Below, piece by piece: positions 1 to 6,712 of a stretch of DNA of 12,215 nt. A program made the position numbers and the translations under genes. This stretch comes from Bdellovibrio sp. (lineage in GTDB: Bacteria; Bdellovibrionota; Bdellovibrionia; Bdellovibrionales; Bdellovibrionaceae): assembly GCA_003176075.1 (NCBI GenBank), contig PSRN01000202.1, forward strand, positions 1 to 12,215. The letters are read 5' to 3'. Numbering within the stretch: the first letter of the stretch is position 1; every line of letters begins with the position of its first letter. Below the pieces are notes generated by a model. The model did no database searches. It saw nothing but the letters and a program-made list of their open reading frames with translations, and was not told where the DNA came from.

Positions 1-1120
1 CCACTGCGGAGGTGCCGACGGCACCGACTTGAACAAATTGCGTGAGATTGATTGATCCCAGGAGGCAGCATCCATCGACGGGCAAGACTTGCTCTCCACA
101 TGGATTCGTCGCGCTGATGTGTTCGACGTAGTAGAGGTTGTTCATCCGATTGATGGTGTCATAAAATAGAATTCCTGGCTCGTTTCGGTTGTAGGTGGAT
201 TTCATGACGAGATTCCACAAATCGCTCGCCTTCGAGTAGGTTTTATACACTCTGACAGGCAGGCCACGCTGTTTCCACTCACGAAGATTGCCATTCCACA
301 ATTTGCGGTATTCCGCCTTGGCGGCCTCATAGTCAGGGAATTCCAAGTTCCAGGGCTTGTCCTGTTCAACCGCCTGCATGAACTCATCGGAGACCAGTAC
401 GGACATGTTGAACTTTGTAAGCCGGCCGGCGGTTTGCTTGGCGGTGATAAACTCCTCGATGTCAGGGTGGGAAACCGACAAGGTCACCATTTGCGCGCCC
501 TTGCGGATTTTTACCTTACCGCGGTTGGTTTTTCTTTTTTGACCGCTCCCTGAGGTGATTACCGAGCTTTGGCAATCCCACATCTCAAGAAGCTTCACCG
601 CGCCCGGCGATTCGCTCCCAATGCCGGCGACAAAAGCTCCCCGGGGGCGAAGGACGTCGGCGCAGAATCCGTAGCCCCCTTCTGACTTGAGTATCATTGC
701 CTGCCTCTTAAGTTCATCCATGATGCTTTCCATGGAGTCCTGATTTTCGCCACGAAAGCCGCTGACAAAACAATTGATGTAGGTTGTTCCCTCTAAACCT
801 GTGCCGGCGTTGGAGGTGATTCGTCCTCCCGGGACAAATTTGAAGTCTTCCAGAATATCGAGGAATCTTTCAGTCCAGTAAGGGCGGAGCTCAGGCTTTT
901 CCGCCGAGGCCAAGTCGATGGCCACCGCCAAATGTCGGTCGTTAATGTCTTCCTCGTCGGCGTAACGGTAAGTCTGTTCGAAAACCTCTTTTGAAAAATC
1001 ATCTGAAAAGCGGGTCTTTCGGACATGCGGGTGATTTGGGGATGTTGCCTCAGTTGAATCAACTGCCTCAGCTATCTCAATGGACTCAACTGAATCGGCC
1101 GCGGCGATTTCGGGTTCCAT
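1..1120 (-). CDS. nrdJ: Adenosylcobalamin-dependent (class II) ribonucleotide reductase, N-terminal part
   Basis: Reading the minus strand from ATG at 1120 gives 373 open codons running off the left edge, so the C-terminal part is missing. A Shine-Dalgarno GGGAGG (1126-1131) sits 5 nt upstream of the ATG. Recognisable ribonucleotide reductase large-chain motifs are GGRITSNAGT (residues 98-107), INCF with a candidate redox cysteine (C117), EGGYGF (147-152), HPDIEEF (218-224) and NPCGEQ (339-344), whose Cys and Glu correspond to the radical-site Cys and catalytic Glu of the family. The NPCGE form and the GAGT-like N-terminal signature point to the B12-dependent class II enzyme, which reduces ribonucleotides to deoxyribonucleotides without oxygen-dependent radical generation. 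The first ~30 residues are acidic and poorly conserved. The last visible residues (QVGAVGTSAV) are encoded by a dispersed palindromic repeat (see 5-30). The family call is secure; class II rather than I is very likely. Confidence 0.93.
   Translation of the reverse strand, partial: MEPEIAAADSVESIEIAEAVDSTEATSPNHPHVRKTRFSDDFSKEVFEQTYRYADEEDINDRHLAVAIDLASAEKPELRPYWTERFLDILEDFKFVPGGRITSNAGTGLEGTTYINCFVSGFRGENQDSMESIMDELKRQAMILKSEGGYGFCADVLRPRGAFVAGIGSESPGAVKLLEMWDCQSSVITSGSGQKRKTNRGKVKIRKGAQMVTLSVSHPDIEEFITAKQTAGRLTKFNMSVLVSDEFMQAVEQDKPWNLEFPDYEAAKAEYRKLWNGNLREWKQRGLPVRVYKTYSKASDLWNLVMKSTYNRNEPGILFYDTINRMNNLYYVEHISATNPCGEQVLPVDGCCLLGSINLTQFVQVGAVGTSAV
5..30 (+). repeat. Dispersed palindromic element, copy 1 (inside nrdJ)
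   Basis: TGCGGAGGTGCC, 3 nt, then GGCACCGACTT on the plus strand. GGTGCC/GGCACC form the stem. Read from the minus strand it encodes residues 364-372 of the ribonucleotide reductase. It shares nearly every stem and flank base with the copies at 4964, 10994 and 11223. Confidence 0.85.
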
Positions 1121-1141
1121 GAATTCCTCCCTGCCGGCAAA

Positions 1142-1170
1142 GTAGAGACCTCACTCAAAGGCATTTCAAG
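1142..1170 (-). promoter_or_regulatory. Candidate sigma70-type promoter for nrdJ
   Basis: On the minus strand TTGAAA (1165-1170) and TCTACT (1142-1147) are separated by exactly 17 nt, about 15 nt upstream of the nrdJ Shine-Dalgarno. The -10 matches only 4 of 6 consensus bases. The rest of the 1121-1335 gap shows no gene, and I see no B12-box or cobalamin riboswitch core in it. Confidence 0.3.
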
Positions 1171-1314
1171 AAGATAGTTGCATCGGTCGTGCAGAAGGAT
1201 TTTTAGGTAGACCCGACACATATTTACGACACTGGCAAGCCGTGGCAAATGCTGCGCGCAAAATGATGGCCGATGCGGCTGCTCTAGCAAGAGGCTCTAA
1301 TTAGGGTGTCTTTT

Positions 1315-1334
1315 GATTTTAGCTAGCTGAAATC
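1315..1334. repeat. 20-bp near-perfect palindrome after the antitoxin gene
   Basis: GATTTTAGC and GCTGAAATC flank a central TA. The two arms pair fully if G-T wobbles are allowed. It lies immediately downstream of the antitoxin stop codon (1336-1338). It could be a weak transcription stop or a protein-binding site. There is no U-run following it on the minus strand, so a classic intrinsic terminator is not supported. Confidence 0.4.
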
Positions 1335-1335
1335 A

Positions 1336-1659
1336 TTACGCCCGCTTTAACGCCAGCAACTTAGCCCCGCGCTTACGAATCTCCTTGAGCTTTTCTTCGG
1401 CGGGTGACTCATATCCTTCGGGAAAGAGAATCGTGCTGGGATGAACGCCCAAGGCCGCACCAAGGATTTCAGCGTAATATTTGCTCATCTCCATTCGTTC
1501 ATTTTCCAAGGCACTCAGGTTGGCCTCCTTGATACCCGTCAGTTCTTCTAACTCCTTCAGTGTAATCTCGAAGTTCTTTCGTGCTGACCGAAGAAATCGC
1601 CCTGGCGTGACATGATCGGTATCGAGTCGATCCAAAACATCCTTTAGCTTCTTGGCCAT
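1336..1659 (-). CDS. XRE/HigA-type helix-turn-helix antitoxin
   Basis: A 107-residue protein with a Cro/C1-type helix-turn-helix domain at about residues 18-77. The recognisable parts are the RFLRSARKN helix, the LKELEELTGI and NLSALENERM helix-turn-helix pair, and the following AEILGAALGV helix. The C-terminal tail is Lys/Glu/Arg-rich and could neutralise or contact the toxin. It begins 7 nt after the toxin stop codon, and TGAGGAG overlapping that stop acts as its Shine-Dalgarno, so the two genes are translationally linked. By analogy with toxin-first HigBA systems it should bind the toxin and repress the shared promoter at 1992-2020. Family assignment is good. The exact subfamily is not determined. 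Confidence 0.85.
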   Translation of the reverse strand: MAKKLKDVLDRLDTDHVTPGRFLRSARKNFEITLKELEELTGIKEANLSALENERMEMSKYYAEILGAALGVHPSTILFPEGYESPAEEKLKEIRKRGAKLLALKRA

Positions 1660-1666
1660 AAACTCC

Positions 1667-1972
1667 TCACTTCTTCTTATAGTCGTGACTTCCAGTCACT
1701 TTCACAATTTCAACCACAATGCGCTCACGGAAGATGCGGTAAATGATGCGCCCCCTTGGCGAAAAACACGATGACCGATAACCTCGCCATTCGGCGTCCA
1801 AGTCATGGTCGTCCCAAAGGCGGTTCTCTCTAAGTCGGTCAGGGCCGTTTGCTTGCATTTCCGCCCGCCAGGCTTTGATAATTGCCGCATCTTCCTTCGT
1901 TAGGAGTCCTGTCTTGAATTGAGACTCAAGCTCAACCATCGCCTCATCCGTTATCTCCACCTCCCAATTCAA
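1667..1972 (-). CDS. RelE/ParE-superfamily toxin (HigB-like), toxin-first TA pair
   Basis: A 101-residue protein. The fold signature is an N-terminal strand (WEVEITDEA), a helical hairpin (about 12-42), a basic middle segment (RLRENRLWDD), then strands RSSCFSPRGRIIYRI and ERIVVEIVKVTGSHDY ending in Lys. The Arg-x-Ile-Tyr-Arg strand and the C-terminal HDYKKK tail are typical of RelE/ParE toxins, which usually cleave mRNA on the ribosome or, less often, poison gyrase. Here the target is unknown. The start is TTG at 1972: an ideal AGGAGG (1978-1983) lies 5 nt upstream, and no ATG fits better. The adjacent downstream helix-turn-helix gene is its presumed antitoxin. Confidence 0.85.
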   Translation of the reverse strand: MNWEVEITDEAMVELESQFKTGLLTKEDAAIIKAWRAEMQANGPDRLRENRLWDDHDLDAEWRGYRSSCFSPRGRIIYRIFRERIVVEIVKVTGSHDYKKK

Positions 1973-1991
1973 ATCGGCCTCCTAATAGAAA

Positions 1992-2020
1992 ACTATAACT
2001 TATAAATATCTATTGATCAA
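1992..2020 (-). promoter_or_regulatory. Promoter and possible operator of the toxin-antitoxin operon
   Basis: On the minus strand TTGATC (2015-2020) and TATAGT (1992-1997) are spaced by exactly 17 nt, in an AT-rich stretch just upstream of the toxin Shine-Dalgarno. An inverted repeat ATAG-AAAA-CTAT overlaps the -10 box and could be the operator bound by the antitoxin. The promoter is seen in sequence. The operator role is inferred. Confidence 0.6.
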
Positions 2021-2108
2021 GGGGCAAGTCATCCGCTGCGGAAAAAGTGAAAAAATCATCCGACAGGAGGACTAGTCAGCGATTAAGTTTTTATGTCAAT
2101 TCGTGAAA

Positions 2109-2870
2109 TCAATCAGTGAAATCAGTGACCCAATAGCCGTTGTAATAACCAACTCCGAGGTGCCCATACTCCGGGTTCAAAATATTGTCCCGGTGAGCCG
2201 CATCGCTCATCCACAGGCTGACGACGACTGCCGGAGTGACCAGCGCATAGGCGATATTTTCGCCGCTGGCATTCCATGCGATTCCCGCCGCCGTCAATCG
2301 ATCGGAAGGGCTTTCGCCATTGGCGGAAAAATGGTCGAGCACGCCGCGACTATTCATATCGACCGCATAGGCTTGGGTCACGGCGCTGATCGCTTTTACC
2401 AATGTGAACGGCGGCAAGCCAGCCGCCGCGCGCTGTTGGTTTAGATTGGCGCACACCTGTTCTCGATAGGAAGAATAGGCGTCGGTCAAAGTATCGACGC
2501 AAGGATTTCCCGAAGTGCTTGCCGGTGTCGGGGTTGGCGTCGGAGTTGGTGTAGGAGGCGGCGTGGGCGGGTGAGCAATGAGAGTGGGGGTCGGACTGGG
2601 TGCCGCAGGATTGGGCGTTGGCGTGAGATTGGGCGTTGGCGTGGGTGTGACGACGCCGGAATTTCCGGCAAGGTTCGCATCACTGGCGTTGCTACTGCTG
2701 GAACGAACTCCAGTGGCACTCGCAGCATTGGCATTGTTGCCCACGGAGTTCGAGGTGGAATTTTGTGATGCGGCGGGGTCATTCCGCTGAGTAAAAACGG
2801 CGCCGCAACCCACCAGAAGAACGAAAGACGGCAATAGCGACAGTCTGGCTCCCGCGATTCTTTTCCCCAT
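2109..2870 (-). CDS. CAP/SCP-domain lipoprotein with Pro/Thr-rich linker
   Basis: A 253-residue protein. Residues 1-22 form a lipoprotein signal peptide: basic start, hydrophobic LLPSFVLLV, then lipobox LVGC with Cys22. Residues 30-72 are Ser/Asn/Ala-rich, and 75-118 are a Pro-Thr repeat linker. Residues 125-253 form a CAP (SCP/PR-1) domain, seen in LNQQRAAAGLPPF, the DHF segment with H180, GENIA with E204, and the W-x6-HRDNIL segment with H226, followed by GHLGVGY. His and Glu of the usual CAP tetrad are present. The protein is therefore probably anchored in the outer or inner membrane with the CAP domain displayed on a flexible stalk. Bacterial CAP proteins are secreted but their biochemical activity is mostly unknown. 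It stands alone, with no clear Shine-Dalgarno before the ATG. Confidence 0.9.
   Translation of the reverse strand: MGKRIAGARLSLLPSFVLLVGCGAVFTQRNDPAASQNSTSNSVGNNANAASATGVRSSSSNASDANLAGNSGVVTPTPTPNLTPTPNPAAPSPTPTLIAHPPTPPPTPTPTPTPTPASTSGNPCVDTLTDAYSSYREQVCANLNQQRAAAGLPPFTLVKAISAVTQAYAVDMNSRGVLDHFSANGESPSDRLTAAGIAWNASGENIAYALVTPAVVVSLWMSDAAHRDNILNPEYGHLGVGYYNGYWVTDFTD
2609..2643. repeat. Two tandem 17-18 bp copies in the Pro/Thr linker codons
   Basis: GATTGGGCGTTGGCGTG occurs at 2609-2625 and again at 2627-2643, a period of 18 bp. It encodes repeated TPTPN-type residues of the CAP lipoprotein linker. In-frame slippage here would change the linker length by six residues. Confidence 0.8.
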
Positions 2871-2975
2871 GCTTCCATTTTATGGGGGCCGAATGTTCTT
2901 TGCCGCAAAAAAGCACTTCTATCGGACTCACGAAGCCTAAAAGTGGCCTAATTTCATTTTCGATTGCGGTTTGTT

Positions 2976-5357
2976 TCACAATTGAATCGCAATTGCTTTG
3001 CGGGCCGTAGCTTTGCTCGGCGACCGCACGCGATCCAAAGCCTTTCGCAAATCAGTCACCAAATCTTCGGCGTCCTCCAAGCCCACCGAAAGGCGAATTA
3101 ACTGGTCGTTAATGCCAGCGCGCTCTCGCGCGGCTTCGGGCATCGCCGCATGAGTCATCGTCGCCGGATGAGCGACCAGGCTCTCCACCCCGCCAAGGGA
3201 CTCGGCGAGTGAAAAGTGTCGCAAACTTCCGAGGAAATCCTTCACCTGATTCAAGCCGCCGGCCAGTTCAAAGGTGACCATGGCGCCAAAATCCGTTTGC
3301 TGTTTCTTGGCGATTTCATGGCCCGGGTGAGTTTTCAAGCCAGGGTAATAGACACGCGTGACCGCGGGATGCTGGGTGAGGAGTTCCACGATATGGCGGG
3401 TGTTCTCCACTTGAAGTTTCAGCCGAGGCACCAGCGTTCGCACCCCTCGCAAAGTCATAAAGGCGTCAAAGGGCGCCCCCGTAAGGCCCAGGCAGTTTGA
3501 CCACCAGTGAAGCTGCCCCAGCAGCTCGGGGTCGGCCGCGACAACCGCTCCTCCCACAACGTCACTGTGTCCATTCAAATATTTGGTGGTCGAGTGGACA
3601 ACCAAATCCGCGCCCCAAGCCAGCGGCCGCTGCAGGGCCGGTGACAAGAAGGTGTTATCCACCGCAAAAAGCGTTCTATGCCCGTGGCGGCTGCACCGCC
3701 CACGCTGCGCCCTGCATTTTAGGCCAATGGCGTGGAGATCAACCACCCGCAATAGCGGATTGCTGGGAGTTTCGACCAGGGCCAAATCCGCGCCTTTCAG
3801 CAAGGCCCGATCAAGCTCTTCGGTCGATGCAAAATCAACGTAAGAAACGCGCAGGGTCCCTTTTTCTTCCAACGCGTTCAAAAGCCTGGCGGTGCCGCCA
3901 TAGCAGTCGTGGGTCGCGAGCACGTGAGCGCCACGCGGGAGCAGATGGGTGATCAGGTGCAAGGCCGCCATGCCCGAAGACGTGACCACGGCTCCCGCGC
4001 CGCCCTCGAGACCGGCGAGAGCCTCCGCCAATTGATCCCGGGTCGGGTTGCCCGAGCGCGTGTAATCGTAGTCGCGTTTTTGGCCAAAACTTTCAAAGGT
4101 ATAGTTGCTCGAAAGGTACAGTGGCGGAATGACGGCGCCATGGTTGCGGTCGGTGCCGATTCCTGTGCGCGCGGCGATGGTTTGAAAATTGGCGGGTCTA
4201 CCCTGCCCGTGATCGTTGAATGGCATTGAAGTTCCTCCTTTGTGGCTCAGGGATTTACTGGATGAACCACTTAGTATTTGAGTGAGAATCGGGGTGAGCA
4301 GTTTTTGTTCTTTTAAAAAGGCATCGTGGCCAAAAATGGAATCCAACGGCAGAAGGTCCGTCTTGCCGCGAGACCGGCGGGCCAAGTCCTGGCAGTACTC
4401 CAGCGGAACAAGAAGATCCTGGCGAAACGTGATCAGTGTCATCGGGTTCAGAAGTCGCTCGGGCTCGATGTCATGGTGATCGATGGACCGGGAAAGCAGG
4501 AGATAACGGTTGGGGTCGACTTTCCGGGCGTAGGACTCGCCTTGGTGTTCAAGATAGCTCCAAATGGGAAAAGAGTCGGCATCCGTAGCATTAAGCAAGG
4601 GTCCGTCAAAACGCTGATTGAGCTCGACATCCGTTCGATAGGTCAGCATGGCCAGGGCCCGCGCCAACGACAAACCCTGGGCCTGATCATAGGGAGAAAA
4701 CTTCTGCACGATCTTTCGCTGCAGGGTGCGAAAGCCCACGGAATAGGGCGAACTGCGATGAGCCGCCGAAAGGACGACAAGTTCCCCCAGCCGGGACGGA
4801 AAAAGAGTGGCGAATGCGAGAGCCACCATCCCGCCATAAGAAGCCCCGACAAAGAAGTTGATTCGCTGAAATCCAAGGTGAGACAGCAAGCTGGCAAGCG
4901 CTCGAGCCTGGTCAAAGGTCGAGATCACATTTTCCGGCTGAGTCAGCGTGGGCGGCACCGCCCAAGTCGGTGCCTCTGGCACCTCCGCAGACGCCACGGG
5001 TGGCAGGGCAGGCGCGACAGACGGCTGCGAAGAGGGGAGAAAATCAAAAGACAAAACCTGAAAAATGCGAGTGTCGATGGGCTTATCGGGGCCCACGCAC
5101 CAGCTCCACCATCCGGGTGAGCCGTCAGCCTTTTCATCCACTTCGCAGTCGGCTGAAATGCCTCCCAAGACAACGACAAGCGGCGCGCCGGCGGGTCCGC
5201 GCAGGCGATACCGGGGCAGCTCTGTCGGCGTCGGCGTCGGCGCGAGGGCGGCGGCGGTGGTGGCCGTTCTCCCTCTGTTGTCCCTGGTCCCTCGGGTTTT
5301 TTCGATTTCTTGCCTCAAGCCGAATCTCCTCATCCTTGCACATCGATTTGGTGACAA
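2976..5357 (-). CDS. metX-metB: Fused homoserine O-acyltransferase (MetX type) and cystathionine gamma-synthase (MetB type)
   Basis: One 793-codon frame joins two methionine-pathway enzymes. Residues ~49-360 are a MetX-type alpha/beta hydrolase: VVVLGGISAD oxyanion region, GASYGGM with nucleophile S173, D314 in FRQDLLVP and H344 in FGHDAF. Residues 378-793 are a complete PLP-dependent cystathionine gamma-synthase: Y432 and R434 in DYTRSGNP, SSGMAALHL, ETPSNP, VDNTF, and PLP lysine K592 in HSTTKYLNGHSD. Together they would activate homoserine and join it to cysteine, giving cystathionine. The MetX half has a shortened, low-complexity N-terminus and a Pro/Ala-rich insertion (107-145) carrying DNA palindromes. 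MetB has nine extra residues (551-559). The start is uncertain: TTG at 5357 or ATG at 5333, neither with a good Shine-Dalgarno. An internal Shine-Dalgarno/ATG at 4226 suggests free MetB is also made. O-acetyl or O-succinyl donor cannot be told from sequence. Confidence 0.9.
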   Translation of the reverse strand: MSPNRCARMRRFGLRQEIEKTRGTRDNRGRTATTAAALAPTPTPTELPRYRLRGPAGAPLVVVLGGISADCEVDEKADGSPGWWSWCVGPDKPIDTRIFQVLSFDFLPSSQPSVAPALPPVASAEVPEAPTWAVPPTLTQPENVISTFDQARALASLLSHLGFQRINFFVGASYGGMVALAFATLFPSRLGELVVLSAAHRSSPYSVGFRTLQRKIVQKFSPYDQAQGLSLARALAMLTYRTDVELNQRFDGPLLNATDADSFPIWSYLEHQGESYARKVDPNRYLLLSRSIDHHDIEPERLLNPMTLITFRQDLLVPLEYCQDLARRSRGKTDLLPLDSIFGHDAFLKEQKLLTPILTQILSGSSSKSLSHKGGTSMPFNDHGQGRPANFQTIAARTGIGTDRNHGAVIPPLYLSSNYTFESFGQKRDYDYTRSGNPTRDQLAEALAGLEGGAGAVVTSSGMAALHLITHLLPRGAHVLATHDCYGGTARLLNALEEKGTLRVSYVDFASTEELDRALLKGADLALVETPSNPLLRVVDLHAIGLKCRAQRGRCSRHGHRTLFAVDNTFLSPALQRPLAWGADLVVHSTTKYLNGHSDVVGGAVVAADPELLGQLHWWSNCLGLTGAPFDAFMTLRGVRTLVPRLKLQVENTRHIVELLTQHPAVTRVYYPGLKTHPGHEIAKKQQTDFGAMVTFELAGGLNQVKDFLGSLRHFSLAESLGGVESLVAHPATMTHAAMPEAARERAGINDQLIRLSVGLEDAEDLVTDLRKALDRVRSPSKATARKAIAIQL
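3681..3707. repeat. GC-rich hairpin insertion of nine codons in the MetB domain
   Basis: Aligning by eye with the paralogue at 8830-10005, the MetB domain has nine extra residues (QRGRCSRHG) between the ETPSNP and AVDNTF motifs. The extra DNA folds as GTGGCGG (3684-3690), loop CTGCA, CCGCCCAC (3696-3703), with one bulged base. The frame is kept. Confidence 0.65.
4224..4241 (-). promoter_or_regulatory. Internal ribosome binding site and start codon for the MetB half
   Basis: Inside the fused frame the minus strand reads AAAGGAGG (4241 to 4234), 7 nt, then ATG (4226-4224). This is a near-perfect Shine-Dalgarno at ideal spacing. The ATG is residue 378, followed by MPFNDHG, exactly where a stand-alone MetB would begin. 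It supports independent initiation of a 416-residue MetB. Confidence 0.8.
4964..4989 (-). repeat. Dispersed palindromic element, copy 2 (inside the MetX domain)
   Basis: Plus strand reads AAGTCGGTGCC, TCT, GGCACCTCCGCA, so the element is in the opposite orientation to copy 1. It encodes about residues 124-131 (AEVPEAPT) of the MetX-MetB frame. Two more hairpins flank it: TGGGCGG/CCGCCCA at 4949-4964 and GCCAC/GTGGC at 4993-5004. Confidence 0.85.
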
Positions 5358-5665
5358 GTTTGCGAGCCGATGAGAGCCATGCTTGAATTGGCGTTAATTT
5401 GAGTCGCGTTGCGTGTCGCGGGAACTGGCAGGGAGCTAAGGGAGAAAATAAAACGGGAACTAAGACGGAAACTAAGACCTTTTCGCGCTTTAGCTGTTTT
5501 TCGCCCGCAAGCTGCTCTCAAATCGGCGTTCATCAAATTGTCAGTTATAAAGCTTACGGAAAGCTTGAGGTCAGTCAAGTTGATATCTGACCAGGCCCTT
5601 ATTTTTAAAAATTCATTCCAATTGATCAGGTCCTAAGAATGTGGCAGCCTTAGAAAAGGTGTGTC
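5358..5665. other. Divergent intergenic region between metX-metB and yheT
   Basis: This 308-bp gap should hold the promoters of both divergent genes. No convincing -35/-10 pair stands out. It contains a short tandem repeat: ACGGGAACTAAG (5453-5464) and ACGGAAACTAAG (5465-5476), with looser copies GGGAGCTAAG (5431-5440) and GGGAACTGGC (5420-5429). AAGCTT occurs twice, 5 nt apart, at 5550-5566. I see no SAM-I or SAM-II riboswitch core on the minus strand ahead of metX-metB. Confidence 0.5.
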
Positions 5666-6712
5666 ATGAGTACCAAGAATGCGAAATTAATTCTTCAAAG
5701 AGTCCTTCCTTTGATCTCCTGCGAGCCGCCGGTTTGGGCTTGGAATCGACACACGCAAACCATTCTGGGTGAAATTCTTCCTTCTCCGGGTTTAATGACG
5801 CGCGGTCGGAAATTGGTGGTTCGCTTTCCCGACGGGGATCGAGTCGTCTGCCGAATCTACGACCAGGGGTCCCCCACGTTGGTGGTTCTGTTTCACGGAC
5901 TGGCGGGTTCGACGAATTCCAAATACATGCAACGAGTGGCCAGGGAACTTCTTAACGAGGGTTATTCGGTCTGCATGATGAACCATCGCAATTGTGGCGA
6001 GGGCAAAGGGCTGGCCAGGGAAATCTATCACTGTGGGCGATCCGATGACTTGGGTTATACCATTGCGAATTTGCGTTCTCATTTTCCGACGCAAAAAATC
6101 GTCGCCCTCGGGTTTTCGATGAGCGCCAACGCTCTTCTGCTCTTGATGAGTGGTGTGATCCCAATGAAGGGGGTTTATACAGCCGATCATTTCCGCTCGG
6201 TGAAAAAGGAACTTGGAATCGAGTGGCCGGATCTGGCGATTGCCATCAATCCGCCGATTGATCTCTCCAAAACGGCGCAATATTTCGAACACATGACCAA
6301 CCGGCCCTACGCCGCTTATTTTCTGTCTTATCTACAGCAAACCATTCGCGACCTGTCCCGCGAGAAGGTCCTGGTCAAAAAACCCGTTCCGATAAGCTGG
6401 TTTATGAGTATCAAGGAGTTCGACCAACAGTTCACCGCTCCTCATTCGGGTTTTGAATCGAGCCAGGACTATTACCGCAAATGCAGTTCAAAGGATCACT
6501 TGCGCAAGATCGAGCAAGATACGATCATTATCACCAGCCAGGATGATCCCTTTATTCCAGTCGAAGATTTTTACGGCCTTCATGTCTCCGAGAAGGTGAG
6601 CCTTCACCTCGAGAATTCCGGCGGCCATTTGGGTTACATTCATCGGGAGAAAACACCGCAGGGGACCCATCGCTGGCTGGACTATGCTGTCGTTGAGACG
6701 CTGAAGCTCTAA
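5666..6712 (+). CDS. yheT: YheT-type alpha/beta hydrolase (ABHD1/3 family)
   Basis: A 348-residue protein, the usual length of the YheT family. Diagnostic features are NRHTQT near residues 27-32, the oxyanion region LFHGLAGSTNSKYM (75-88), NHRNCGEG (106-113) followed by YHCGRSDD (121-128), nucleophile S151 in GFSMSAN, acid D294 in SQDDPFIP and base H321 in GGHLGY. The family normally has GFSLGGN at the nucleophile; here the two glycines are replaced by Ser-Ala, but the triad is complete. These hydrolases are thought to be carboxyl-ester hydrolases; the true substrate is unknown. ATG at 5666 has AAAAGG 6 nt upstream. The 3' end overlaps the transposase frame on the other strand. Confidence 0.9.
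   Translation: MSTKNAKLILQRVLPLISCEPPVWAWNRHTQTILGEILPSPGLMTRGRKLVVRFPDGDRVVCRIYDQGSPTLVVLFHGLAGSTNSKYMQRVARELLNEGYSVCMMNHRNCGEGKGLAREIYHCGRSDDLGYTIANLRSHFPTQKIVALGFSMSANALLLLMSGVIPMKGVYTADHFRSVKKELGIEWPDLAIAINPPIDLSKTAQYFEHMTNRPYAAYFLSYLQQTIRDLSREKVLVKKPVPISWFMSIKEFDQQFTAPHSGFESSQDYYRKCSSKDHLRKIEQDTIIITSQDDPFIPVEDFYGLHVSEKVSLHLENSGGHLGYIHREKTPQGTHRWLDYAVVETLKL

Noticed and set aside
793..1062. 89-codon open frame on the minus strand
   Set aside because: It is out of frame with the nrdJ coding sequence, which covers the same bases and carries clear ribonucleotide reductase motifs.
1121..1335. Cobalamin riboswitch or NrdR boxes ahead of nrdJ
   Set aside because: No B12-box core and no convincing paired NrdR boxes are visible.
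2150..2175. Possible fifth copy of the dispersed element (GAGGTGCC)
   Set aside because: Only eight bases match, the second half is absent, and it encodes the conserved GHLGVGY of the CAP domain.
3888..3902. GGCGGTGCCGCC palindrome in the MetB domain
   Set aside because: It encodes the conserved YGGTA segment and reflects GC-rich codons, not an insertion.
5341..5640. SAM riboswitch ahead of metX-metB
   Set aside because: Searched by eye for the SAM-I and SAM-II conserved cores on the minus strand and found neither.
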